Below are positions 34,489 to 42,428 of a stretch of DNA of 64,000 bases, piece by piece. A program made the translations under genes and the position numbers. Every line of letters starts with the position of its first letter. Positions within the stretch are counted from its first letter, which is position 1. This DNA comes from Nocardia sp. NBC_01327 (GTDB taxonomy: Bacteria > Actinomycetota > Actinomycetes > Mycobacteriales > Mycobacteriaceae), in assembly GCF_035958815.1 (NCBI RefSeq), contig NZ_CP108383.1, positions 3,658,001 to 3,722,000 of the forward strand, in the 5' to 3' direction. The notes beneath the pieces are model-generated. The model made no database searches. It was not told the origin of the DNA and saw nothing but the letters and a program-made list of their open reading frames with translations.

Positions 34489-35391
34489 GTGACCACGCCC
34501 GACACCACACCCGCCATCGGCACCGCCCGCGTGAAGCGCGGCATGGCCGAGATGCTGAAGGGCGGTGTGATCATGGATGTTGTCAATGCGGAGCAGGCCA
34601 AGATCGCCGAAGATGCCGGCGCCGTCGCCGTCATGGCCCTCGAGCGTGTCCCCGCCGACATTCGCGCCCAGGGTGGCGTTTCCCGCATGTCCGATCCGGA
34701 CATGATCGACGGCATCATCGCCGCCGTCTCCATCCCGGTCATGGCCAAGGCTCGTATCGGCCACTTCGTGGAGGCGCAGATCCTGCAGTCCCTCGGCGTC
34801 GACTACATCGACGAGTCCGAGGTGCTGACCCCCGCCGATTACGCCAACCACATCGACAAGTGGAACTTCACCGCCCCCTTCGTCTGTGGCGCCACCAATC
34901 TGGGTGAGGCCCTGCGCCGTATCACCGAGGGCGCGGCCATGATCCGCTCCAAGGGTGAGGCCGGCACCGGCGATGTCTCCAATGCCACCACCCACATGCG
35001 CAAGATCCGCGGCGAGCTGCGCCGCCTGAGCACCCTGGCCGAGGACGAGCTGTTCGTCGCCGCCAAGGAGCTGCAGGCCCCGTACGAGCTGGTCCGCGAG
35101 GTCGCCGAGACCGGCAAGCTGCCGGTTGTGCTCTTCACCGCCGGTGGCATCGCCACCCCGGCCGACGCCGCCATGATGATGCAGCTGGGCGCCGAGGGCG
35201 TCTTCGTCGGCTCCGGCATCTTCAAGTCCGGCAACCCGGCGCAGCGCGCCGCCGCCATCGTGAAGGCCACCACCTTCTTCGACGACCCGGATGTGCTGGC
35301 GAAGGTGTCGCGCGGCCTGGGTGAGGCCATGGTCGGCATCAATGTCGAGGAGATCCCGGAGCCGCACCGTCTCGCCGAGCGCGGCTGGTAA
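34489..35391 (+). CDS. pdxS: Pyridoxal 5'-phosphate synthase lyase subunit
   Basis: A 300-residue TIM-barrel enzyme that makes pyridoxal phosphate from ribose 5-phosphate, glyceraldehyde 3-phosphate and ammonia supplied by PdxT. Signatures: VKRGMAEMLKGGVIMDVVN at the start, VMALERVPADIR, and VVLFTAGGIATPADAAMMM near residue 205. The GTG start was chosen because AGGAG lies seven bases before it; an ATG 18 bases upstream is possible. Its usual partner pdxT is not adjacent but at the end of this window, 28 kb away. A strong terminator follows. Confidence 0.97.
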   Translation: MTTPDTTPAIGTARVKRGMAEMLKGGVIMDVVNAEQAKIAEDAGAVAVMALERVPADIRAQGGVSRMSDPDMIDGIIAAVSIPVMAKARIGHFVEAQILQSLGVDYIDESEVLTPADYANHIDKWNFTAPFVCGATNLGEALRRITEGAAMIRSKGEAGTGDVSNATTHMRKIRGELRRLSTLAEDELFVAAKELQAPYELVREVAETGKLPVVLFTAGGIATPADAAMMMQLGAEGVFVGSGIFKSGNPAQRAAAIVKATTFFDDPDVLAKVSRGLGEAMVGINVEEIPEPHRLAERGW

Positions 35392-35418
35392 TCGCCTCGC
35401 GGCATATCGCAGACTTGC

Positions 35419-35459
35419 GCCGCCGGAGAGCCTGAAAAGGGCTCTCCGGCGGCGTTTTT
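35419..35459 (+). terminator. Rho-independent terminator of pdxS
   Basis: A perfect 14-base stem (GCCGCCGGAGAGCC with GGCTCTCCGGCGGC) closes on a seven-base loop and is followed by GTTTTT. Confidence 0.92.
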
Positions 35460-35731
35460 CACTGGAGGACTCGGGGCGGAAGTCGAAGATCAGATCAATG
35501 TTTCGGGGAAGTTGCTGTGACCGCTCGCCGTCAAGTGCCGGATACGCGAGGCGCGGAACTGGCGCAGGTCCGGTCGTACCCCTGTTTGCCTGCGCGCATG
35601 GGCTCCAGCAAACTCTCGCTGATTTACCAGGATTGTACTGCCGCAAATTTACTACCTGCTGACTTCTGGCTAGTGTTCGGCACAATCGCACGGCACGCTG
35701 TTGCCGCGAAGCCTTCTGGCAAGGAGTCCGC
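35460..35731. other. Intergenic stretch before the MHYT gene
   Basis: No convincing gene is seen; short frames here lack ribosome binding sites. The half near the MHYT gene is richer in A and T (35620-35680) and should hold its promoter. AAGGAG lies just before the next start. Confidence 0.5.
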
Positions 35732-36589
35732 ATGCTGGAAATCGACCAGTTCACCTATGGTTGGTTGACCCCCGTGCTCGCCTATCTCATGTCCGTCCTC
35801 GGCTCGTTGCTGGCGCTGCGCTGCATGGTGCGGGCGCGCGGTCAGGTGGGGCGGGGCGGCAACGGGTGGATCGCGACGGGGGCGATAGCGCTGGGCGGCA
35901 CCGGGATCTGGGTCATGCATTTCATTGCGATGCTTGGCTTTTCGGTGCAGGATGCGACGATTCGGTACAACGTGCCGATTACCGTCTTCAGCGCCCTTAT
36001 CGCGATGGGCGTTGTGTGGCTGGGGCTTTCGATCGTGGTGCACCGGCACGGCGGGGAGTTGTTCGCACTGGTCATCGGCGGGGCGATCACCGGGCTCGGG
36101 GTCGCCGGTATGCACTACGCCGGGATGTACGCCATGAAAACCGATGCGACAGTGCAGTACGACCCGTGGGTGGTCCTGCTGTCGCTGGTGATCGCCATTG
36201 TCGCGGCGACGGCGGCGCTCTGGTTCGCCCTGCATGTGCACGGCATACTCGCCACCATCGGTGCGGCGCTGATCATGGGAATCGCGGTGTGCGGCATGCA
36301 CTACACGGGCATGTTCGCCATGCACGCCCATGTCGCCGAGCATATGCACGCGCCGGCCGGGGCGCAGGCGAACCAGCTGCTGACCCCGCTCATCGTCGGC
36401 GTCAGCATGGTCACCATGCTCATGCTGTTCCAGGTCGGCATCACCGATATCGACGAGCCCGATCTCAGCCGCATTCGTGGTCAGTACGCCAGCAGGTTCT
36501 GGCCCAGTGAGGGCGATGCTGTGCACCAGAAGTTCGATCCGGACGACTTCCCCACCGAGACGTTCAAACCGCACCACCGCGAGTATTGA
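35732..36589 (+). CDS. Stand-alone MHYT-domain membrane sensor
   Basis: A 285-residue membrane protein with about seven helices. It has three MHYT-type motifs: WVMHFIAML near residue 60, GMHYAGMYAM near 127 and GMHYTGMFAM near 189. MHYT domains are thought to bind copper and sense O2, CO or NO. In many proteins the domain is joined to a cyclic-di-GMP or kinase output; here only a 60-residue hydrophilic tail follows, so it must signal through a partner or act in copper handling. The 20 residues after the third motif contain extra histidines. Confidence 0.9.
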   Translation: MLEIDQFTYGWLTPVLAYLMSVLGSLLALRCMVRARGQVGRGGNGWIATGAIALGGTGIWVMHFIAMLGFSVQDATIRYNVPITVFSALIAMGVVWLGLSIVVHRHGGELFALVIGGAITGLGVAGMHYAGMYAMKTDATVQYDPWVVLLSLVIAIVAATAALWFALHVHGILATIGAALIMGIAVCGMHYTGMFAMHAHVAEHMHAPAGAQANQLLTPLIVGVSMVTMLMLFQVGITDIDEPDLSRIRGQYASRFWPSEGDAVHQKFDPDDFPTETFKPHHREY

Positions 36590-36619
36590 ACCGCTTGGCG
36601 TGGAAGTGATTTCGCCCGA

Positions 36620-37171
36620 TTACAGCGGTATGAGGGCGCGGAGGTAGCGGTGTCGGTAGCGGCGCTGGGCAACAAGAAGCAGTGGGAACAATGCCCGCCA
36701 GACTCCGGTGGGGGAGGGGCGGGTCAGCGAACGAATGGTGAGTGCGACCGTCCCATCGGGGCTGCGGTGGACGATGAACGCCTCTTCCCCCGAGACCGGA
36801 TGGCCCACCAGCGTGCCGTAGGCGAACCCGCGGCGGATCAAGGTGTCCACCACGGCGACAACGCGCACCGGCTCGTGAATGGCGAACGGCCCGAACGAGG
36901 CAGTGATCCGATACTCTGCCCCGGCGGTCACGCGTAAATCAGCCCCCGATTGCGGATCTACCCGAAACCCGCTGCGCCGCTTGATCTCCCAGCTCATCAC
37001 CGCCTCGGAAGCGCGCCGCCAGTCGACCTCCCCATGCCCGACGACAACTGTCCTCTCGTACCCGCGATACCCCGAACCGCCCCCAGCCCAGTCGACATCC
37101 CTCGGACACGTCGAGCCCACCGGTCCGTAGTTGAACCCACTACCACCGCTTTCCGATCCGTTCCGCACCAT
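36620..37171 (-). CDS. DUF1990 family protein
   Basis: A 183-residue protein of unknown function. The start with GGGAG upstream yields the family opening FNYGPVGST, and the frame then reads RTVVVGHGEVDWRRASEAVMSWEIKRRSGF and FAYGTLVGHPVSGEEAFIV, typical of DUF1990. The fold is likely a compact barrel that may bind a small ligand. The last residues are basic. It is convergent with the MHYT gene and divergent from the VOC gene. Confidence 0.87.
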   Translation of the reverse strand: MVRNGSESGGSGFNYGPVGSTCPRDVDWAGGGSGYRGYERTVVVGHGEVDWRRASEAVMSWEIKRRSGFRVDPQSGADLRVTAGAEYRITASFGPFAIHEPVRVVAVVDTLIRRGFAYGTLVGHPVSGEEAFIVHRSPDGTVALTIRSLTRPSPTGVWRALFPLLLVAQRRYRHRYLRALIPL

Positions 37172-37318
37172 GACGCGCTCCCGTCGGGGTGTCCAGCCTT
37201 CCTCCGTCAGGCTATCGACGCGGGGGCGCACAGGTGAAGCGGTACAGTTCCACCGCCTCGAGACCACACTTCGGCCACCGTGACCAGTGGTGGCCGGTAG
37301 CCAGGAAGGGACGGCATC

Positions 37319-37705
37319 GTGAGGATCTACATCACCAGCGTTTTCGTCGATGACCAGCAGAAAGCCCTCGACTTCTACACCGGGGTACTGGGTTTCACCA
37401 CGAAGCACGACATCCCGCTGGGCGAAGCCCGGTGGTTGACGGTCGTCTCACCGGAAGACCCCGAAGGCGCGGAACTCCTGCTGGAGCCTGATGGCCACCC
37501 CGCGGTGAAGCCCTACAAGACCGGTCTGCTCGCCGACGGCATTCCGGCCGCGTCATTCCAGGTCGCCGATGTGCGGGCCGAGTACGACCGGCTGCGTGAC
37601 CGGGGAGTCACCTTCACACAGGAACCGATCGCGGCGGGCCCGGTGACCATCGCCGTATTCGCCGACACCTGCGGAAATCTCATCCAGATCGTCACCCCGG
37701 CCTGA
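37319..37705 (+). CDS. VOC-family protein
   Basis: A 128-residue vicinal oxygen chelate protein with a GTG start. Opening SVFVDDQQKALDFYTGVLGF and closing TIAVFADTCGNLIQIV are typical of the glyoxalase-like subfamily close to PhnB/Glo_EDI2-type proteins. No substrate is known. Its stop lies within the first arm of a long inverted repeat, so the repeat may terminate its transcript. Confidence 0.88.
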   Translation: MRIYITSVFVDDQQKALDFYTGVLGFTTKHDIPLGEARWLTVVSPEDPEGAELLLEPDGHPAVKPYKTGLLADGIPAASFQVADVRAEYDRLRDRGVTFTQEPIAAGPVTIAVFADTCGNLIQIVTPA

Positions 37706-37792
37706 GCGGTCAAAGATCGCGCCCTGACTGCATTTTTTGCCGCTCTGGAACGGTTTTTGACCGCTCAGGCCGGATGCCCGTCCAGTCAGGGC
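37697..37792. repeat. Interlocked inverted repeats between the VOC and LLM genes
   Basis: Arm A (37697-37714, CCGGCCTGAGCGGTCAAA) pairs perfectly over 18 bases with A' (37756-37773). Arm B (37721-37730, GCCCTGACTG), inside the A loop, pairs perfectly with B' (37783-37792), outside it. The order A-B-A'-B' allows a pseudoknot or two alternative folds. A T6 run at 37733-37738 lies between. A is likely the VOC terminator; the role of B is unknown. Confidence 0.65.
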
Positions 37793-37885
37793 TGGGTGAC
37801 CGGACATGGTCCCGGCCGCACCGATGAATTTCGGGTGGATCCGTCGTCGATACCTCTGGATACGCCGACCGACAGGAGTCCAGGC

Positions 37886-38692
37886 ATGACGAAGCCCTTC
37901 AGATTCGGGGTCGTTGCCCCGCTCAGAACCGACCTGCCGACATGGCGAGAGCGTGTGCGCCGCATTGCCGACAGCGGATACTCGACGCTGCTGGTGCCCG
38001 ATTTCCCGCAGGCGCAACCGTCGCCCGCCCCCATGCTGGCGACCGCCGCAGCCCTCGCCCCCGACCTGCGCGTGGGCGTCTGGGTGTACGCCTCTCCGCT
38101 CCGACCGGCGTGGATGACGGCGTGGGAAGCGCACTCGCTGTCCCTGGTGACCGAGGGTCGTTTCGAGTTCGGAATCGGCACCGGCAGGCCCGGAATCGAG
38201 GACGAACTGCGCGACCGGGGACTACCCGCGGTCCCTCCGGGCGAGCGGTTGACCCAGGTCCGCGAGACCATCGCCACCCTGCGAGACCTCGACGGCCCCG
38301 ACCTCCGCACCCCCGTCGTCATGGCCGTCCGCGGCCCCAAAGCCCGCGCACTGGCAGCCGAACTCGCAGACACAGTCAACTTCGCCCTGCAACCCCACGA
38401 GACCCGCGCCGACGTCACCCGCCTGGCCCACGAGGTCCGCGCACTCGGAGACGTCGAGCTCGCCCTGCACGTCCCGATCATCGGCAACTCGGTCGCACCC
38501 TTCATGGCCTCCCCCGACACCAACCCCGCCGCCCTCCCCCCAGACTCGTTCGCGATGCTCCCGGACGACCCCGCCGCCGCCATCGAAGAAATCCACCGCC
38601 GCCGAGAGGAAACCGGCTTCTCCTACTACGTATTCGGCGCCGACTTCGCAGAAACCCTCGCCCCAGTCGTAGCCGAACTCGCCGGCAAGTAG
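37886..38692 (+). CDS. LLM-class (luciferase-like) F420- or flavin-dependent oxidoreductase
   Basis: A 268-residue TIM-barrel protein of the bacterial luciferase-like class. It opens KPFRFGVVAPLRTDLPTWRERVRRIADSGYSTLLV and has TEGRFEFGIGTGRPGIEDE near residue 92, the usual cofactor region. In mycolic actinobacteria many relatives use F420. The substrate is unknown. It starts after AGGAG and follows the interlocked repeat region, which could act as a 5' regulatory structure because B' sits 93 bases before the start. Confidence 0.88.
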   Translation: MTKPFRFGVVAPLRTDLPTWRERVRRIADSGYSTLLVPDFPQAQPSPAPMLATAAALAPDLRVGVWVYASPLRPAWMTAWEAHSLSLVTEGRFEFGIGTGRPGIEDELRDRGLPAVPPGERLTQVRETIATLRDLDGPDLRTPVVMAVRGPKARALAAELADTVNFALQPHETRADVTRLAHEVRALGDVELALHVPIIGNSVAPFMASPDTNPAALPPDSFAMLPDDPAAAIEEIHRRREETGFSYYVFGADFAETLAPVVAELAGK

Positions 38693-38734
38693 CCGGGACG
38701 CCGAGCCACTCCGCAGCCGTTTTCTGGGCGTCGA

Positions 38735-39121
38735 TCAGGGCTGGGTTTCTGCCGAGCGTTCTGTGGCGTGCACGCCGATGACGTAGCGCCTGGTCCACCA
38801 CAGCATCGGGCGCAACGCGAGGTTTCGCAGGGGGCCACCGTATTTGGCGTAGATCGCCCGGTCCACGTGCCGGATCACCGCGGGGTCGGTGATGTGCTCG
38901 AATGTCACCCGGTAGCGCGTATTTCCTTCCAGCAGTGCACCTTCCGGTGTACGCAGGGCTCGCTTGTACCACTTCGCCTCGGCGCGGCGCTGGCTGCGGA
39001 CGTAGCCGACGCCGCCGACCACCACCGCCCCGACCGTTGTGGTGATCTCGCGTCCGTCCTTGGTGCGCGTTACGAGGTTGACCACCTCGGATTCGGCGAG
39101 GTAGTCGATCGATGTCCGCAT
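38735..39121 (-). CDS. DUF2255 family protein
   Basis: A 128-residue protein of the split-barrel-like DUF2255 family. Features: EVVNLVTRTKDGREITTTVGAVVVGGVGYVRS at the N terminus and AKWYKRAL then AIYAKYGG. The start is the ATG after AGGAGG. It is divergent from a TetR gene with an almost ideal palindrome between them, and is probably repressed by it. Function is not known; a redox role like that of the F420 split barrels is possible. Confidence 0.83.
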   Translation of the reverse strand: MRTSIDYLAESEVVNLVTRTKDGREITTTVGAVVVGGVGYVRSQRRAEAKWYKRALRTPEGALLEGNTRYRVTFEHITDPAVIRHVDRAIYAKYGGPLRNLALRPMLWWTRRYVIGVHATERSAETQP

Positions 39122-39139
39122 AATGCCTCCTGTCACCGA

Positions 39140-39158
39140 TGGTAAATGCCATTTACCA
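39140..39158. promoter_or_regulatory. TetR operator palindrome
   Basis: TGGTAAATG-C-CATTTACCA is a perfect 19-base palindrome. A second half-site TGGTAAATG follows at 39160-39168 and ends in TTAACC, a weaker second palindrome. Both lie in the 64 bases between the divergent DUF2255 and TetR starts. Confidence 0.8.
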
Positions 39159-39185
39159 ATGGTAAATGATGTTAACCTAAAGGGG

Positions 39186-39800
39186 ATGAGCAGCGAGCGA
39201 AGGCCCAGTGGGAAGCATCACGGCGATCTCCGGCGAGTACTGGAGGAGACCGCTCTGGACCTCGTCGCAGAGCGCGGTGTGCACGGGTTCGCCCTGGCCG
39301 AGGTGTGCCGCCGCGCCGGTGTCAGCGTGGGCGCGCCGTACAAGCATTTCGCCGACCGGGAGGCACTTCTCGCGGCACTGGCCGCGCACAGCTTCCGCGA
39401 ACAGCATCGCCGCTACGAGGCCGCCATCGCGACCGGTTCCGAGCCCGGCGAGCAACTCGCCGCCTTCGCGGCGGCGTACGTACGTTTCGCCGCGCAGGAG
39501 CGCACCCTGTTCGAGCTCGCTTTCACCGCCGGCCTGGACAAGAGTCGCTACCCCGAGCTGATGGATACGGGCACAGCGTTATTCGACATGCTGATGCCGA
39601 TCGCGCGCACCATTGCCCCCGACGAGAACGACGCGTTCGACCTTCTCGTCCGTATCGCCGCTGCCGCTCACGGGTTGGCGCTGCTGACCGATCAGGGATT
39701 GGTTCGGCCCGGCCGCGATACATCGGAAGCCACCGAGGAGCAGGCCGCACGTTCAGCGCGGGCGCTCATCGATGAGGCTCGAACTGCGCACCCGAGGTAG
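39186..39800 (+). CDS. TetR-family regulator
   Basis: A 204-residue TetR protein. The recognition region is FALAEVCRRAGVSVGAPYKHFADREALLAAL (about residues 38-68). The C-terminal domain is of the WHG-like kind (HGLALLTDQGLV). The start codon lies 27 bases after the palindrome, which therefore probably also represses this gene. The DUF2255 gene is the likely partner target. Confidence 0.92.
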   Translation: MSSERRPSGKHHGDLRRVLEETALDLVAERGVHGFALAEVCRRAGVSVGAPYKHFADREALLAALAAHSFREQHRRYEAAIATGSEPGEQLAAFAAAYVRFAAQERTLFELAFTAGLDKSRYPELMDTGTALFDMLMPIARTIAPDENDAFDLLVRIAAAAHGLALLTDQGLVRPGRDTSEATEEQAARSARALIDEARTAHPR

Positions 39801-39890
39801 TAATCCAGCGAGACAGGCGCTTGATCAGTCCTCACGCCGCTGACTCGAAGCGGCCGGGCGAGCTGAACGCACTGTTTTGCCGCACGCCGG

Positions 39891-40067
39891 TCAGGAGTAG
39901 TCGCGGAAGGTCATCAGGAAGCCTGCGACGCCGATGATGAACAGTGCGATCCAGGCGATTACCTGGAGGGCCAGCCAGGGGAGGTCGCGGACCCAGAGGC
40001 CGCTGATCATGACTGTGAGCAGCATCAGGACGCCGTAGAACGGGGTTCGCTGTGGATGCTGTCCCAT
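39891..40067 (-). CDS. 58-residue two-helix membrane protein
   Basis: A short gene encoding a basic N terminus (MGQHPQRTPFYG), one helix (VLMLLTVMISGLW), a short loop RDLPW and a second helix (ALQVIAWIALFIIGVAGFLM) ending FRDYS. Third codon positions are strongly G or C, as in real genes here. The ribosome binding site is weak (CCAGGCAC). It lies 32 bases after the convergent-strand kinase-like gene in the same direction, so cotranscription is possible. Function unknown. Confidence 0.65.
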   Translation of the reverse strand: MGQHPQRTPFYGVLMLLTVMISGLWVRDLPWLALQVIAWIALFIIGVAGFLMTFRDYS

Positions 40068-40099
40068 AGTGCCTGGATACGCCTGTTTCGGGGTGGGCG

Positions 40100-40729
40100 C
40101 TATCGGTCCCGGTGAGGGCCCTGTGCGGTGGAGTCGCGCACGGCCGGGCGGTCGGGGTGGTCCCAGGCGATCAGGATGTCGGGGTCTTCGGATTCGTGTG
40201 CGCGGAGGGCTTCGATGGTGAAGGCGGCGTCGGGGCTGGTGTGGCGGCGGAGGGCGGGCTCGGACATGTGCAGGCTGAGGGTGAGGTCGAAGTCGAGGTT
40301 GCGGCCGAGCAGCATGGGGCCCGCGATGAGGAGCAGGGTGCCGGGGGCGGCGGTGTGGATGCGGGCTCTGGCGGAGCGGTCGGTCTGTTCGTTCCAGAGG
40401 GCAGGGAGCCAGCGGCCGTGCTGCCGGAGAGCTTGCAGGACTTCACGATCCAGTGCGGCGTAGTCGAACCAGGCTGTGCGATAGGTGTATTCGCCGGTGC
40501 GGTCGTACTCCAGGCGGACGGAGGCGGGGCGGACGAAATCGTGCAGGGCGATGACCTCGGCGGGCCGGCCGCCCGCGCGCAGGCGGCCGGCGACAGTGCG
40601 GGCGAAGGCCACCGGGTCGGCGGCGTCCGCACCGTCGACGGCGATCACCGCATTCCCGGGCAGGCCGATCGCGCGGTCGGCGACCAGCTCGGCCAGGGCG
40701 TCGGGGGAGATGGCGGTGAACCGGGGCAC
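40100..40729 (-). CDS. Uridine kinase-like protein with lost P-loop
   Basis: A 209-residue protein that follows the uridine kinase family along its length (VIAVDGAD..., then VIALHDFVRP, YDYAALD-type segment AWFDYAALDREVL, and LLIAGPMLLGRNLDFDLTL). The Walker A motif is broken: where relatives have DGVDGAGKT, this reads DGADAADPV, lacking the GK. It may bind without hydrolysing nucleotide or have a new role. The GTG start was chosen since the family fold begins there; upstream frame is repeat-derived. The family is common beside Nocardia accessory genes. Confidence 0.72.
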   Translation of the reverse strand: MPRFTAISPDALAELVADRAIGLPGNAVIAVDGADAADPVAFARTVAGRLRAGGRPAEVIALHDFVRPASVRLEYDRTGEYTYRTAWFDYAALDREVLQALRQHGRWLPALWNEQTDRSARARIHTAAPGTLLLIAGPMLLGRNLDFDLTLSLHMSEPALRRHTSPDAAFTIEALRAHESEDPDILIAWDHPDRPAVRDSTAQGPHRDR

Positions 40730-40766
40730 CCGTCCATCATGATCGACGGGCCGGGACAGGTGCGGA

Positions 40767-41028
40767 GGGGTCGGCGGTACTCGGTGTGGCGCGGGCGGGC
40801 ACCGACATGATGGGGTCGGCGGTACCCGGTGTGGCGCGGGCGGGCACCGACATGAGCCGCAACCGCGTTCGCATCCGCTGCTGGTCGCGCTCCTCGAGGC
40901 GGAGCCGCTGGACGCGGGGTCGCATCGGGTGTCGGCGGTGATGGGGTCAGCGGTACTCGGCGAGGCGCGGGCGGGCACCGACATGATGGGGTCAGCGGTA
41001 CTCGGCGAGGCGCGGGCGGACGCCGACC
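40767..41028. repeat. Four 45-base repeats derived from the end of the sensor gene
   Basis: A 45-base unit starts at 40767, 40812, 40943 and 40988. The last copy includes the 3' end and stop of the four-TM sensor gene; the other three lie downstream of it. Copies 1 and 2 share TCGGTGTGG where copies 3 and 4 have TCGGCGAGG, so the array arose in two steps. Eighty-six unrelated bases separate copies 2 and 3. Confidence 0.85.
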
Positions 41029-42428
41029 AGTACGAGGACGCTGATCAGCACCGCACCGCCGAGGGGAAGCCAGTTGTTCCAGCCCGCCAGCGCGGATTCG
41101 CTGTCGGCGACGGCGCTGTCGAATGCCCGCTGATTGATATCGATGGTGGCCACGAGCGCCTGATCGTAGGCGGCGAAGTGGTCGTTGGACGGTCCGGTGT
41201 CGAGGGTGATGGCGGCCCGCAGATCGGTGCGGTCCTGCGCACGCAGGGCACGGTCGTCGTGCTGATACGTCTGGTAGGCGGTCAAGGTGTTCTGCGCGGC
41301 CGTGCGCTCACCGCTGAAGGTGATGTTGCGCAGCTCTTTTCCAAGGAAGGAGTTCGCGCTCAGCGCCGTCTCCAAGCCCGCGCTGTTCGTGCTGAGCGCC
41401 TTGTCGAGCGCGGGCACGTAGTCGTCCAGCGTGTGCGCGGAGACCCCGGCCAGGCGCTGTGACTTGCCGTAGAACGCATCCTGATAGGCGGCGGCGCGCT
41501 CCGGGTCGAGCAGGAAGCGGCTCTCGTCGGCATTGGCATCGTAGGACAGGGCCCGCGCCTGGCGCAGCGCCAGCAGGGAGTCGAACGCATCCTTCTTGGC
41601 GGTCGTGAGCTGCTGTGCGGCAGTGGAATTCGCGGAGAATCCACCGATCACCAGTGCGGCGGCGACCACCGTGGTCAGGACCAGCGCCGGGTTGATCCGG
41701 CGGCGCAGGGTCACGCGCAGCAGGATCTGCAGGCCCAGCAGGGTGCCCAGGACCAGAATGCCGAGCGCGGCGATCCGCACTCGCGCCACCGTCGTGGTGT
41801 GCTCACTGTCGTTGTACGCGCTCTCCAGCACCCCGCTATTGGTGTCGGCGAGTTTCTGCGCCCGCGCCATCAGATCGGGAACCATTCCGGTGGCCGCGCG
41901 ATAGGCGTCCAGCGTGCGCGCCGAGGGCTTCCCGGCCGCACCGTGGTCGAGTTCGGCCAGTTGCAGAGTGTCGGCGGCCTGCCCCTGATACTTACCGAAC
42001 AGATCCAGCAGTTCGCGAATCTGCGCGGCGGCATCGTCATTGGTGGCGATGGTCATGGCCTGCTGCAGATCGGCGTCGACCTGGGTGCGCCGCTGCTCCA
42101 TCCCGGCCAGGGCGGTGTCGCGCACCTTGGTGAGGGCGGAATCATCCCCGGCGAGAAGCACATTCGCCAATTGCGCATCCATATCGGCCAGCGCGAAATA
42201 CAGATCCTCGGTGGCGGCGACGGTGGGTGCGGTGCGATGACCGATCACGTCGATGCCGTGCCGGGTGGAACTCGCGCCGGTCGCTATCACCAGTGCGGTG
42301 CCTGCGGTCAGCAGCACGGCGAGAACCGCCAGCCAGCGAATCCAGCCCGGAGTATCGGCGCGCGCCGGCAGCAGTCGGCGGGCGCTGTCGAGAGCCGGGC
42401 GCGCCGGGCGGGTGGTGACCGTGGTCAT
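40992..42428 (-). CDS. Four-TM membrane sensor, GlnX-like
   Basis: A 478-residue membrane protein with helices near residues 28-50, 218-240, 246-265 and 450-470. Between helices 1 and 2, and between 3 and 4, lie two helical extracytoplasmic domains of about 170-185 residues, probably related to one another (both end in four-helix-bundle-like stretches). M. tuberculosis GlnX (Rv0412c), which works with PknG, has a similar plan. It is the last gene of the kinase operon and overlaps the FHA gene as ATGA. GlnH, the usual amino-acid-binding partner, is absent here. Confidence 0.78.
   Translation of the reverse strand: MTTVTTRPARPALDSARRLLPARADTPGWIRWLAVLAVLLTAGTALVIATGASSTRHGIDVIGHRTAPTVAATEDLYFALADMDAQLANVLLAGDDSALTKVRDTALAGMEQRRTQVDADLQQAMTIATNDDAAAQIRELLDLFGKYQGQAADTLQLAELDHGAAGKPSARTLDAYRAATGMVPDLMARAQKLADTNSGVLESAYNDSEHTTTVARVRIAALGILVLGTLLGLQILLRVTLRRRINPALVLTTVVAAALVIGGFSANSTAAQQLTTAKKDAFDSLLALRQARALSYDANADESRFLLDPERAAAYQDAFYGKSQRLAGVSAHTLDDYVPALDKALSTNSAGLETALSANSFLGKELRNITFSGERTAAQNTLTAYQTYQHDDRALRAQDRTDLRAAITLDTGPSNDHFAAYDQALVATIDINQRAFDSAVADSESALAGWNNWLPLGGAVLISVLVLVGVRPRLAEYR

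Noticed and set aside
40730..40984. N-terminal extension of the kinase-like protein through the repeat array
   Set aside because: The extension is translated from the 45-base repeats and spacer, is rich in S, P and C, and lies outside the family alignment.
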